64,000 bases of DNA, from assembly GCA_016721305.1 (NCBI GenBank), contig JADKIH010000008.1, positions 105,548 to 169,547 on the forward strand, given 5' to 3'. Positions 25,297-33,765 of this stretch are shown here, piece by piece. Position 1 is the first letter of the stretch, and each line of letters begins with the position of its first letter. Made by a program: the position numbers and the translations under genes. This DNA comes from Bacteroidota bacterium. GTDB taxonomy: Bacteria; Bacteroidota; Bacteroidia; AKYH767-A; 2013-40CM-41-45. Under the pieces are notes generated by a model that ran no database searches, had not been told where the DNA came from, and was given only the letters and a program-made list of their open reading frames with translations.

Positions 25297-25830
25297 ATGG
25301 CAAAAAGAATCTACGGAATATTTGATGACGAGGAAGTGTTAATGCACGCGATTCCCTCTTTGAAAAAAGACGGAGTTGTATGCAAAGATGTACAGAGTCC
25401 ATTTCCGATTCACGGAATTGAGCCGCTGTTAAACATTCCCCGCACGCGAATTTCAATCGCATCTTTCCTTTATGGAATTTCAGGAACCTCGTTTGCACTA
25501 TGGATGACATGGTACATGATGGTTCACGACTGGCCGATCAATATCGGAGGTAAGCCGAACTTCATGTTTTACATGAACCTTCCGGCCTTCATTCCGGTAA
25601 CGTTCGAGTTAACTGTATTCTGTGCAGCTCACGGTATGGCGTTAACATTCCTGTTGAGAAGCAAGCTTCTTCCGGGCGTAACAGCACCGGTTCCGCATCC
25701 GAGAATTACGGACGATAAATTCGTTCTTCACGTAGATGTGAAAGACGAAAGCAAAGTAAATGACGTAGTAGCATTGATTAAAAAATCAGGTGCTTCTGAT
25801 GTCTTATTAAATTCCATGCAATTTTCCTGA
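25297..25830 (+). CDS. actD: ActD, DUF3341 membrane subunit
   Basis: 177 residues, DUF3341. A cytoplasmic N-terminal part (IYGIFDDEEVLMHAIPSLKKDGVVCKDVQSPFPIHGIE) is followed by two membrane helices (GISGTSFALWMTWYMM; FIPVTFELTVFCAAHGMALTF) and a C-terminal ferredoxin-fold-like tail. It is the small structural subunit of alternative complex III. Packed between actC and actE with 2-8 bp gaps. Confidence 0.95.
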   Translation: MAKRIYGIFDDEEVLMHAIPSLKKDGVVCKDVQSPFPIHGIEPLLNIPRTRISIASFLYGISGTSFALWMTWYMMVHDWPINIGGKPNFMFYMNLPAFIPVTFELTVFCAAHGMALTFLLRSKLLPGVTAPVPHPRITDDKFVLHVDVKDESKVNDVVALIKKSGASDVLLNSMQFS

Positions 25831-25838
25831 TCGTGTCA

Positions 25839-26477
25839 ATGAAAAAATTACTGTATATCCTCTCAGTTGTGGCAGTTGCTCAGTTAGCATCCTGCACCAA
25901 TGACGATCCGAAAAAACCGGGTTACGAATACATGGGTAAAACCGACATGTATCGTTCACCGAGTTATGAGACTTATTCGTCCAATCCGAATTTCAGCGAC
26001 AGCATGACGGCACGTCAGCCTGTAGCCGGAACGATTGCACGCGGTGAAGTTATTTTTACGGACTACGATCGTTTGTCGTATCCGTACCCGAACACGCCGG
26101 AAGGTTACGAAGCAGCAGGTGCAGGTTTGCATACTCCGCTCGTAAAAGATTCAGTTAACATGGCTGAAGGAAAACGTTTGTATGAAAACTATTGCATCCA
26201 TTGCCATGGTGAAAAAGGTATGGGCGACGGAGCAGTAGCAATGAACAACGGTCCAAAGCCACCGGCATACAATAGCGAAGCATTGAAAAATCTTCCGGAA
26301 GGAAAGATGTTCCATACCATTCAGTTCGGAAAGAACATGATGGGTTCACACTCATCACAGCTGACTCCGACACAACGCTGGAAAGTAATTATGTATGTGC
26401 AGACAATGCAAGGTACACAAACAGCTTCAGCAGCACCTGCAGATTCAGCAAAGGCCGGCAGTACTCCAAAAATGTAA
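25839..26477 (+). CDS. actE: ActE, monoheme cytochrome c lipoprotein
   Basis: 212 residues from the ATG at 25839; the GTG at 25833 would add two residues. Lipoprotein signal with lipobox-like QLASC, conserved ActE N-terminal part (GYEYMGKTDMYRSPSYETY) and one c-type heme site (NYCIHCHGEKGMGDG), with Met-containing GKNMMGSHSSQL as likely distal ligand. ActE is thought to carry electrons from ActA toward the oxidase. Ala/Pro-rich tail. Confidence 0.95.
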   Translation: MKKLLYILSVVAVAQLASCTNDDPKKPGYEYMGKTDMYRSPSYETYSSNPNFSDSMTARQPVAGTIARGEVIFTDYDRLSYPYPNTPEGYEAAGAGLHTPLVKDSVNMAEGKRLYENYCIHCHGEKGMGDGAVAMNNGPKPPAYNSEALKNLPEGKMFHTIQFGKNMMGSHSSQLTPTQRWKVIMYVQTMQGTQTASAAPADSAKAGSTPKM

Positions 26478-26509
26478 TTTGAAACAACCAATTGTCAACG
26501 TTCGATAAG

Positions 26510-27688
26510 ATGGACAGAAAATACGAGCTTACCCGGAATAATAAGATGATCCCGTTAGTAATGATTGCAATCGGAGTGATTGCGATTGTTATGGGATTCA
26601 TGACCGATAAAACACGTACATGGGCCGTGTTGCTCCAAAACAATTTTTACTTCACTGCCATGGCATTGGCGGGAACTTTCTTTGTTGCTTTCAACTATGC
26701 TGCGCAAGCAGGATGGGCTGTAGGTATCAAACGAGTGCCTGAAGCTATGGGCGGCTTCCTGAAATATGGAATGGTAGCCATGATTCTGATTTTCCTTTTA
26801 GGTAAAGGTGATCTGTACCATTGGACACACCATGACTTGTACGATAAGGCTAGTCCTGAATATGATGCTATCATGGCCGGAAAAGCAGGCTTCCTGAATA
26901 TCCCTTTCTTCCTGATTCGATTGGTATTGTATGGTGCAATTTGGGTAGGTTTTACTCATATGCTTCGTAAACATAGCTTGCAGGAAGATATCGATGGCGA
27001 TATCGTTCACTACAAACGCAACGTTGGTTTGTCAGCTACATTCTTAGTATTATTTGCTGTTACATCATCTACTTCAGCTTGGGATTTACTCATGAGTATC
27101 GACGCACATTGGTTCAGTACTATGTTTGGCTGGTATACATTCGCAGGATTATTCGTGAGTGGATTAGCCATGATGTGTTTGATCATTCTGTATCTCCGTA
27201 AGAGAGGTTACATGAATCACATCAGCGAAAACCATTTGCATGATGTAGGTAAATTCATGTTTGCATTCTCAGTGTTCTGGACATATCTGTGGTTCTCGCA
27301 ATTCATGCTTATCTGGTACGCAAACCTTCCGGAGGAAGTAGTTTACTATCAGACACGCTGGAGATTATTCCGTACACTTTGGGTGGCGAACTTGCTTACT
27401 AACTTCTGTGCACCATTCTTAGTATTGATGACACGTGATGCAAAGCGTAAAACTACTATCCTATGGGTAGCAGGTATTATCATCCTTTGCGGTCACTGGT
27501 TAGATGTATATGTAATGGTGATGCCGGGTGTGGTAGGTGCTGACTGGCATATTGGTTTCATTGAAATCGGTGTGGCTGTTGGTTACCTTGGTGCATTCAT
27601 CCTCAGCACACTGTCAGAGCTTTCAAAAGCAGCAATTGTTCCAAAGAATCACCCGATGTTGCAAGAAAGTTTGCACCACCATATTTAA
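26510..27688 (+). CDS. actF: ActF, membrane subunit
   Basis: 392 residues from the ATG at 26510 (MDRKYELTRNNKMIPLVMIA); a TTG at 26492 is a less likely start. About ten membrane helices and ActF-type segments (FFVAFNYAAQAGWAVGIKRVPEAMGGF; SAWDLLMSIDAHWFSTMFGWYTFAGLF; LWFSQFMLIWYANLPEEVVYY). It is a distant NrfD relative that may help build the proton path. Last act gene; coxB follows 45 bp later, consistent with a supercomplex of alternative complex III and oxidase. Confidence 0.95.
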   Translation: MDRKYELTRNNKMIPLVMIAIGVIAIVMGFMTDKTRTWAVLLQNNFYFTAMALAGTFFVAFNYAAQAGWAVGIKRVPEAMGGFLKYGMVAMILIFLLGKGDLYHWTHHDLYDKASPEYDAIMAGKAGFLNIPFFLIRLVLYGAIWVGFTHMLRKHSLQEDIDGDIVHYKRNVGLSATFLVLFAVTSSTSAWDLLMSIDAHWFSTMFGWYTFAGLFVSGLAMMCLIILYLRKRGYMNHISENHLHDVGKFMFAFSVFWTYLWFSQFMLIWYANLPEEVVYYQTRWRLFRTLWVANLLTNFCAPFLVLMTRDAKRKTTILWVAGIIILCGHWLDVYVMVMPGVVGADWHIGFIEIGVAVGYLGAFILSTLSELSKAAIVPKNHPMLQESLHHHI

Positions 27689-27733
27689 CATTAACCCACC
27701 GACATTCATTACCGTTAAAAGAAAATATCATCC

Positions 27734-28792
27734 ATGATAAATTTATTAACTCTTATTGTTGTTATACTGGCTCTGGTAGCCGGCTGGAGATTGATCCGCG
27801 TACTTGAATTGGTACGTGACCTTCGCGATGAGCAAGAGATTATCACCGACCAGGATAACCGATTCAATGGACGTGCTTTCATGTGGTTCATGATCCTCGG
27901 ATTTGCGGGGATGATTTACTTCACCATTGATGCTAAAAAATACCTTTTACCGGTAGCGGCTTCAAAGCATGGTGTTCTTACAGATAACTATCTGTATCAG
28001 AACTTCGCATTAATTATCATTGTATTCTTCATCACTCAGTTTTTACTGTTCTATTACTCTTGGAAATACAGTCATAAAAAAGGCCAAAGAGCATATTTTT
28101 ATCCTGTAGATCATAAGCTGGAGTTCTGGTGGACGGTTATTCCTGCTGTTGTTTTGATGAGCTTAATCGTTTACGGACTCAAGTTGTGGATCGGAATTAC
28201 GGCTCCGGCTCCGGCAGAAGCTATGGTGCTTGAAGTATACGGAAAGCAATTCGATTGGACAGTTCGCTATTCAGGAGAAGATAATAAGCTTGCCCATTCA
28301 AATTACAAGATGATTACCGATAACAATCCGCTGGGTGTAGACTCAACAGATGTTACAGGTAAAGACGATAAGATTGTAACCGGAGAAATGCACTTGCCGG
28401 TAAATTCGAAAATCCTCTTTAAGTTTCACTCACGTGATATCATTCACAGTGCTTACTTCCCGCACTTCCGTACACAGATGAACTGTGTGCCGGGAATGAC
28501 AACTCAGTTCTTTGTAGAGCCGACTATTTCGACTGACAGTATGCGTCTGATTACAAACAATCCGAATTTCGATTATGTATTGTTATGTAATAAGATTTGT
28601 GGTGTAGCCCACTACAACATGCGACTTAAAGTAGTTGTGGAAAGCCAGGAAAGCTTTAATAAATGGTACGCAACACAACAGTACGTGTTTGCTCGTCCTG
28701 AAGCTCCTGTTGCACCGGCCGCAGCTGTAGCAGACACAACCAAAACGGCAGAAGCAGTACAAGCTGAGTCAAAAGTTGTTGCAACTAAATAA
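27734..28792 (+). CDS. coxB: Cytochrome c oxidase subunit II
   Basis: 352 residues with three hydrophobic helices (residues ~1-17, ~50-68 and ~100-125) and then the CuA domain. Copper ligands are all visible: His in HSAYFPHFRTQMNCVPG and the cluster CNKICGVAHYNM. An extra N-terminal helix before the standard two is common in this Bacteroidota form. No cytochrome c domain is fused at the C-terminus, which is an Ala/Pro-rich tail. Pairs with coxA 63 bp downstream. No subunit III gene is visible in the window. Confidence 0.97.
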   Translation: MINLLTLIVVILALVAGWRLIRVLELVRDLRDEQEIITDQDNRFNGRAFMWFMILGFAGMIYFTIDAKKYLLPVAASKHGVLTDNYLYQNFALIIIVFFITQFLLFYYSWKYSHKKGQRAYFYPVDHKLEFWWTVIPAVVLMSLIVYGLKLWIGITAPAPAEAMVLEVYGKQFDWTVRYSGEDNKLAHSNYKMITDNNPLGVDSTDVTGKDDKIVTGEMHLPVNSKILFKFHSRDIIHSAYFPHFRTQMNCVPGMTTQFFVEPTISTDSMRLITNNPNFDYVLLCNKICGVAHYNMRLKVVVESQESFNKWYATQQYVFARPEAPVAPAAAVADTTKTAEAVQAESKVVATK

Positions 28793-28855
28793 TGCATTTT
28801 ACCCGAAGGGGATTTGTAAATACGTAATCTATCTATTGAATTAAAATAAGATCTG

Positions 28856-30670
28856 ATGTCTACTCATTCAAACGGTCATGTGGCAGAAGTACATGGTGAA
28901 CACGATCACCATGAACACCACGATACTTTCTGGACAAAATATGTGTTCAGTCAGGATCATAAAATGATCTCCAAGCAGTACCTGGTAACAGCCATAACGA
29001 TGGCGATTTTAGCCATGGTGATGTCTCTGATTTTCCGTCTTCAGTTAGGATGGCCTGATCAGAGTTTCCCGATCATCGAAAAATTGATTGGTCACTGGGG
29101 TAAAGGTGGCAAGCTTGATCCAAGCTTCTATCTGGCTCTCGTTACCATTCACGGTACGATCATGGTATTCTTCGTACTCACCGGTGGTTTGTCAGGAACG
29201 TTCAGTAACCTGCTTATTCCGTTCCAGATTGGTGCGCGAGATATGGCTTCAGGTTTCCTGAATATGTTATCATACTGGTTCTTCTTCCTTTCTTGTGCAT
29301 TGATGACAGCTTCGTTGTTCATTGAAGCAGGACCTGCATCTGCCGGTTGGACGATTTATCCTCCTTTAAGTGCCTTGCCTCAGGCTATTCCGGGTTCCGG
29401 TTTGGGTATGACGCTCTGGCTCGTGAGTATGGTGTTCTTCATCGCTTCTGCATTGTTAGGTGGTATTAATTACGTGGTAACTATTTTGAACCTTCGTACA
29501 AAAGGAATGAGCATGACTCGTCTTCCTTTAACGATCTGGGCATTCTTCATTACAGCAATCCTTGGTATCCTTTCTTTCCCTGTATTATTCGCAGCGGCAT
29601 TGCTTCTCTTATTTGACCGTAGTTTCGGTACAAGTTTCTATTTGTCGGATATCTTTATCAATGGAGCTCCATTGCATAATACAGGTGGTAGTCCGATTCT
29701 CTTCCAACACTTATTCTGGTTCCTCGGTCACCCGGAAGTATACATCGTACTTCTCCCGGCTCTTGGACTTGCATCTGAAGTTATTTCAACTCAGGCTCGT
29801 AAACCAATCTTCGGTTACAAAGCCATGATCGGTTCAATGCTTGTGATTGCCTTCCTTTCGTTTATCGTTTGGGGTCACCACATGTTCGTTACTGGTATGA
29901 ATCCATTCCTTGGTTCAGTATTCGTGTTCACAACACTTCTCGTTGCGATCCCTTCAGCCGTTAAGGTATTCAACTATCTGGCAACACTCTGGAAGGCGAA
30001 TATCGTAATGTCTCCGGCCATGCTATTCGCTATTGGTCTGGTTTCGTTCTTTATCTCAGGTGGATTAACAGGTATTATCCTCGGTGACTCTGCTCTCGAT
30101 ATTAACATTCACGATACATACTTCGTTGTAGCCCACTTCCACATTGTAATGGGTAGTTCGGCTATCTTCGGAATGTTCGCCGGTGTTTACCACTGGTTCC
30201 CGCGTATGTTCGGTCGTATGATGAATAAGAAAATGGGATACCTGCATTTCTGGTTGACTATCGTGTCAGTATACGGAACGTTCTTCCCTATGCACTTCGT
30301 AGGTTTATCAGGTGCTCCACGTCGTTATTATGCTTACACAGCTTACGAAGGATTTAACGCTGCGTTAAATATTAACGCATTGATTTCAATCTTCGCAATT
30401 CTCGGTGGTATTGCTCAGTTGATCTTCGTGTTCAACTTCTTCTATAGTATGTACCGTGGCAAGAAGACTTCTCAGAACCCATGGAAATCTAATACACTCG
30501 AGTGGACCGCTCCTGTTGAGCCAATGCACGGTAACTGGCCGGGAGAAATTCCAACCGTATATCGTTGGCCATATGATTACGGTAAGCCAAATGCCGATGA
30601 TGATTTCATCCCGCAAACGGTGCCGTTCTCTGCTACACCAAAATCAAACCTTCCGGGAGAAGAAGCATAA
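28856..30670 (+). CDS. coxA: Cytochrome c oxidase subunit I
   Basis: 604 residues, 12-helix heme-copper oxidase catalytic subunit. Ligands visible: low-spin heme His in LVTIHGTIMVFF, CuB/crosslink motif FWFLGHPEVYI (His-Pro-Glu-Val-Tyr), WGHHMFVTGM, and VVAHFHIVMG carrying heme His residues. The Glu in HPEVY and the FIVWGHHMF stretch place it in the A-type family. The N-terminus is His-rich (EHDHHEHHD). Terminates the act-cox operon; a clear hairpin terminator follows. Confidence 0.98.
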   Translation: MSTHSNGHVAEVHGEHDHHEHHDTFWTKYVFSQDHKMISKQYLVTAITMAILAMVMSLIFRLQLGWPDQSFPIIEKLIGHWGKGGKLDPSFYLALVTIHGTIMVFFVLTGGLSGTFSNLLIPFQIGARDMASGFLNMLSYWFFFLSCALMTASLFIEAGPASAGWTIYPPLSALPQAIPGSGLGMTLWLVSMVFFIASALLGGINYVVTILNLRTKGMSMTRLPLTIWAFFITAILGILSFPVLFAAALLLLFDRSFGTSFYLSDIFINGAPLHNTGGSPILFQHLFWFLGHPEVYIVLLPALGLASEVISTQARKPIFGYKAMIGSMLVIAFLSFIVWGHHMFVTGMNPFLGSVFVFTTLLVAIPSAVKVFNYLATLWKANIVMSPAMLFAIGLVSFFISGGLTGIILGDSALDINIHDTYFVVAHFHIVMGSSAIFGMFAGVYHWFPRMFGRMMNKKMGYLHFWLTIVSVYGTFFPMHFVGLSGAPRRYYAYTAYEGFNAALNINALISIFAILGGIAQLIFVFNFFYSMYRGKKTSQNPWKSNTLEWTAPVEPMHGNWPGEIPTVYRWPYDYGKPNADDDFIPQTVPFSATPKSNLPGEEA

Positions 30671-30693
30671 GTTCTCTCTTCGAAATAAAATAC

Positions 30694-30725
30694 AAAGAGG
30701 CTGTCGATTGGGCAGCCTCTTTTTT
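30694..30725 (+). terminator. Rho-independent terminator of the act-cox operon
   Basis: Stem AAAGAGGCTG...CAGCCTCTTT with a short loop and T-run, 24 bp after the coxA stop. Confidence 0.9.
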
Positions 30726-30872
30726 GCTTCAGTAGCCTTTGCGTCCTCCTCTGCGACAGCTCAATAATGCTGAGCTCAGACGCGGCAAGAGCAGAGACTA
30801 TGGGGCACTTTGGTAGCATGTAGGGTAGCTGTAGTGTAGTCTGAGTTGCAGTGCGGGTGAACAGAAAAAAAC

Positions 30873-31322
30873 CTAAACCCCAAACTGTCTTAAATGATGG
30901 TCGAGGTGCTTAGCTGATAACTTGTCCCAATCCTCCACACTCATCTTTCCAAAAAACGGATGTGGTTGATTGTTGATTCCCGACGGTCCTCGTTTTTCGA
31001 ATTCTCGAACCAGTTCAATTAAGCGGTCTTTTGCGGAATCAAAAGGCGGAGTATCTGTGATGATAAAATCTTTGTCGGTCGGACTGTTTTTTGAAAACGG
31101 CTTTTCGCTAGTAAGCAGTTTTTTGAAAAGGCCGCCAAGTAGAATTCCTATCAGAGATTGTTTTAATTGGCGTTGTCCGAAGGCTACTTCCAACGGACGC
31201 TGACAATGGGTGAGCATTTGACTCACATTCATTTTTCCCCATACGGCGGAAGTTTGCGGAGTTAGTTTTCCAATTCGGGTAATAAATTCTTCATTCTCTG
31301 ATTTAACGAAAAGGCTTTTCAT
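30873..31322 (-). CDS. DUF1569 protein (DinB-like fold)
   Basis: 149 residues. Matches DUF1569 by WGKMNVSQMLTHCQRPLEVAFG and the C-terminal HPFFGKMSVEDWDKLSAKHLDHHLRQFG. The His residues in these two motifs probably bind a metal, as in DinB-type four-helix bundles. No known reaction. It is a single gene on the minus strand, 58 bp downstream of the small membrane protein gene and possibly in its transcript. Confidence 0.85.
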   Translation of the reverse strand: MKSLFVKSENEEFITRIGKLTPQTSAVWGKMNVSQMLTHCQRPLEVAFGQRQLKQSLIGILLGGLFKKLLTSEKPFSKNSPTDKDFIITDTPPFDSAKDRLIELVREFEKRGPSGINNQPHPFFGKMSVEDWDKLSAKHLDHHLRQFGV

Positions 31323-31380
31323 GATCGATTCTTTATTACAAGAACGAAAATAAATCAGACGTTATCAAGAGGAAGAATGA

Positions 31381-31836
31381 CTATTCAGGAGACTCGCTGC
31401 CGATGTCGCGAATTTCGGTGTGTCGGATTTCGCCTCCCGTATTTCCGACGTACGTCATGAAGACACTATTGAGAAGACCGGCAACTACAGCGACATAGAT
31501 CAATTTTGTGCCATATGGTTTTTGAGTAGAAAAGTAAGCGAACATAGAAATTAATCCGACGGCCATCGTTAACCAAAGACCGGTTTCTGCCCACTCTTCG
31601 TGTTCTTCAATCAAGGCATGCGGATCTTGGCCAATTGCTTTAAGTGCTTCTTCTGCTTCGTGACCGGTTAGAAATGCCGGTGCCGTAATGATGGCTGTAA
31701 AAATAAAAAACAGGAGTCCGGCTTTTTTTACATTCTCGCTCTTATTCAAAATTCCTCCCAGTAGCAATAGAGTAGAGAAGATACTGCCAATAATTGGGAA
31801 ATGATTCAGCAGTAAATGTGCGTGTGCGCCGTTCAT
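31381..31836 (-). CDS. Small four-helix membrane protein (DUF2231-like)
   Basis: 151 residues with four membrane helices. The start MNGAHAHLLLNHFPIIGSIFSTLLLLGG has the His-x-His and HFP pattern of DUF2231-like or b-type cytochrome-like membrane proteins, and there are more His/Glu residues in the middle loop (TGHEAEEALKAIGQDPHALIEEHEEW). Role unknown; a heme- or metal-binding role is possible from the His residues (inference). Its start is 3 bp after the SulP gene stop, so the two are likely coupled. Confidence 0.7.
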   Translation of the reverse strand: MNGAHAHLLLNHFPIIGSIFSTLLLLGGILNKSENVKKAGLLFFIFTAIITAPAFLTGHEAEEALKAIGQDPHALIEEHEEWAETGLWLTMAVGLISMFAYFSTQKPYGTKLIYVAVVAGLLNSVFMTYVGNTGGEIRHTEIRDIGSESPE

Positions 31837-31839
31837 TTT

Positions 31840-33402
31840 TTAGTGTATAGAAGTGACATTAACTTTTTCGATGCCCGGTGTATGAACTTCGATATGTCGA
31901 TCGTGAGCTTTTGATTCGTATTCGCTGATGATTTCGAGAATGTCGTAGTCGATAAACAATGTATCCGTTCCGTCGATTGTCAAAACTGAATATGGAGGAA
32001 TTTTATCCAGCATGGTTTTTAATTTAACCTTATTAAGAAAATTGACATTCGTATGCAATTTGATTAAGTATACTTCAGTTTCGTGCTGAATTGTTTTCTT
32101 GACTACAAATTCGGCGTGATAGTTATCGCGGATAACAAATACGAAGGAAATTAAGAGTCCGATAGCAACGCCGCTGAGTAAATCAGTAGCAAGGATAATG
32201 ACGATTGTAATGATGAATGGCAAAAATTGTTTCATTCCTGCTTTCCATATGCTCTTGAAAAGTTTAGGAGTTGCAAGATTATACCCCGTGATCATTAAGA
32301 TAGCCGAAAGTGCAGCAAAGGGAATTTTATTCAACATGAACGGGAGAAAGGCAACGGAGAGTAGTAGGAATGCTCCGTGTGTGAATGAGGCATAGCGAGA
32401 CCGGGCACCGGCATCAATATTAGCAGCACCACGCACGATTACAGCCGTCATTGGAATTGCTCCGATTAAACCACACACCATATTACCGATGCCCTGAGCA
32501 ACGAGTTCACGATTCATTGGTGTAACGCGATTTTTCCTGTCGAGTTTATCGATGGCTTCAATGCATAACAATGTTTCAAGCGTAGCGAGCATGCCCATCA
32601 TGATTCCATACTTCCAGAGTTCAGTAGAAGAGAAGAATTTAGTGAAATCCGGAAAAGAAATCGAAGAGAATACATTATCGGGTACTTGAACCAGGTGAAC
32701 AGAATTAACCCGGTAATCTGAAAAAAGAATCGGCAACAGGTAGTTCACGAGTGTACAAGCTAGCACAACAACGAGTGCCGAAGGGAATCCTTTAAATTTT
32801 CGAGCAAAGGGTTGGCGCCAGGCGATCAGGATAAGAAGTGCGATCACACTGAGGATAATGGTATATCTCGAGAGGTGATGGTTCAGCGACTCAACATTTC
32901 CCAGAACGTTTTTAGAGGTAAACAATGTAAGGAAGCCGCTATTCCAGAAGTCAGGCTGATCGTATCCGAGGGCGAGCGGAATTTGTTTTGAAAGGAGAAT
33001 GATGCCGATAGCTGCCAACATACCTTTGATAACAGACGACGGAATGTAGTTGGCAATCACACCTAGTCGAAAAACACCTAAGAGCAATTGAAATGCACCT
33101 GCAATAATTACGCTGAGGAAGAAGACCGATAAGTCGCCTGTAAAAAGAATAGCTGCAGCGACTACAGTCGACAAGCCGGCTGCCGGACCTGAGACGCTAA
33201 GCGACGAACCGCTAAGAAGTGAAACGATAATACCACCAACCATGCCCGATAGAAGTCCGGAAGAAAAGGGCGCACCGGAAGCGAGAGCGATTCCTAAGCA
33301 GAGAGGAAGGGCGACGAAGAATACTGACAGGCCCGCAGGAAAATCGTGACGAAGCCAAAGAATGCGGTATAATTTAGCTTTACGTCGGTATAGTGAAATC
33401 AT
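31840..33402 (-). CDS. SulP-family anion transporter
   Basis: 520 residues, SulP/SLC26 family. N-terminal LRHDFPAGLSVFFVALPLCLGIALASGAPFSSGL and GSSLSVSGPAAGLSTVV are classic marks, followed by about ten further helices (GMLAAIGIILLSKQIPLALG; VIVRGAANIDAGARSRYASFTHGAFLL). The C-terminal ~90 residues are a short STAS-like domain (EVYLIKLHTNVNFLNKVKL ... VLTIDGTDTLFIDYDILEII). Members take up sulfate or bicarbonate; the ion cannot be told here. The partner small membrane protein follows directly. Confident family, uncertain substrate. Confidence 0.92.
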   Translation of the reverse strand: MISLYRRKAKLYRILWLRHDFPAGLSVFFVALPLCLGIALASGAPFSSGLLSGMVGGIIVSLLSGSSLSVSGPAAGLSTVVAAAILFTGDLSVFFLSVIIAGAFQLLLGVFRLGVIANYIPSSVIKGMLAAIGIILLSKQIPLALGYDQPDFWNSGFLTLFTSKNVLGNVESLNHHLSRYTIILSVIALLILIAWRQPFARKFKGFPSALVVVLACTLVNYLLPILFSDYRVNSVHLVQVPDNVFSSISFPDFTKFFSSTELWKYGIMMGMLATLETLLCIEAIDKLDRKNRVTPMNRELVAQGIGNMVCGLIGAIPMTAVIVRGAANIDAGARSRYASFTHGAFLLLSVAFLPFMLNKIPFAALSAILMITGYNLATPKLFKSIWKAGMKQFLPFIITIVIILATDLLSGVAIGLLISFVFVIRDNYHAEFVVKKTIQHETEVYLIKLHTNVNFLNKVKLKTMLDKIPPYSVLTIDGTDTLFIDYDILEIISEYESKAHDRHIEVHTPGIEKVNVTSIH

Positions 33403-33765
33403 AATCCTTGGTTAAAGGTACGATTTCAAGCCTACCTGTGAAAGTGACAAGTATCAATCTGTCTTAAAATTCATGTAATTTTTCAAGGTTCCACGTTCAA
33501 AGTTCAAAGTTCAAAGTTCAAGGTTCCAGGTGCGGGGATTCCGGAACTCCGATTTAAGGATGGCCTCTCCCCGTTAAACCTTGAACCTTGAACCTTGAAC
33601 CTTGAACCTTGAACTTTAAACTTTGAACCTTGAACTTTGAACTTTAAACTTTGAACTTTGAACTTTAAACTTTGAACTTTGAACTTTGAACGAAAAAAAA
33701 GGCATAAAAAAAAGGCCTCCCACCCAACATCGGGAGACCTTTTGCACTTAATAAATCACCCTATA
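33403..33765. repeat. Heptamer repeat module with inverted arms
   Basis: Noncoding. Left arm 33484-33529 is built of GTTCAAA/GTTCAAG heptamers. The right arm 33577-33691 holds about 16 heptamers of the reverse complement (TTGAACC/TTGAACT/TTAAACT). The centre contains CGGGGA...TCCCCG pairing. Close to the right arm lies the terminator at 33706-33744. The same heptamer and a similar centre (CTCTCC..GTTAA) recur at 41741-41991. Confidence 0.85.
33706..33744 (-). terminator. Rho-independent terminator of the T9SS dockerin-like protein gene
   Basis: Minus strand: stem AAGGTCTCCC...GGGAGGCCTT followed by T8, just downstream of the stop at 33766. Confidence 0.85.
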
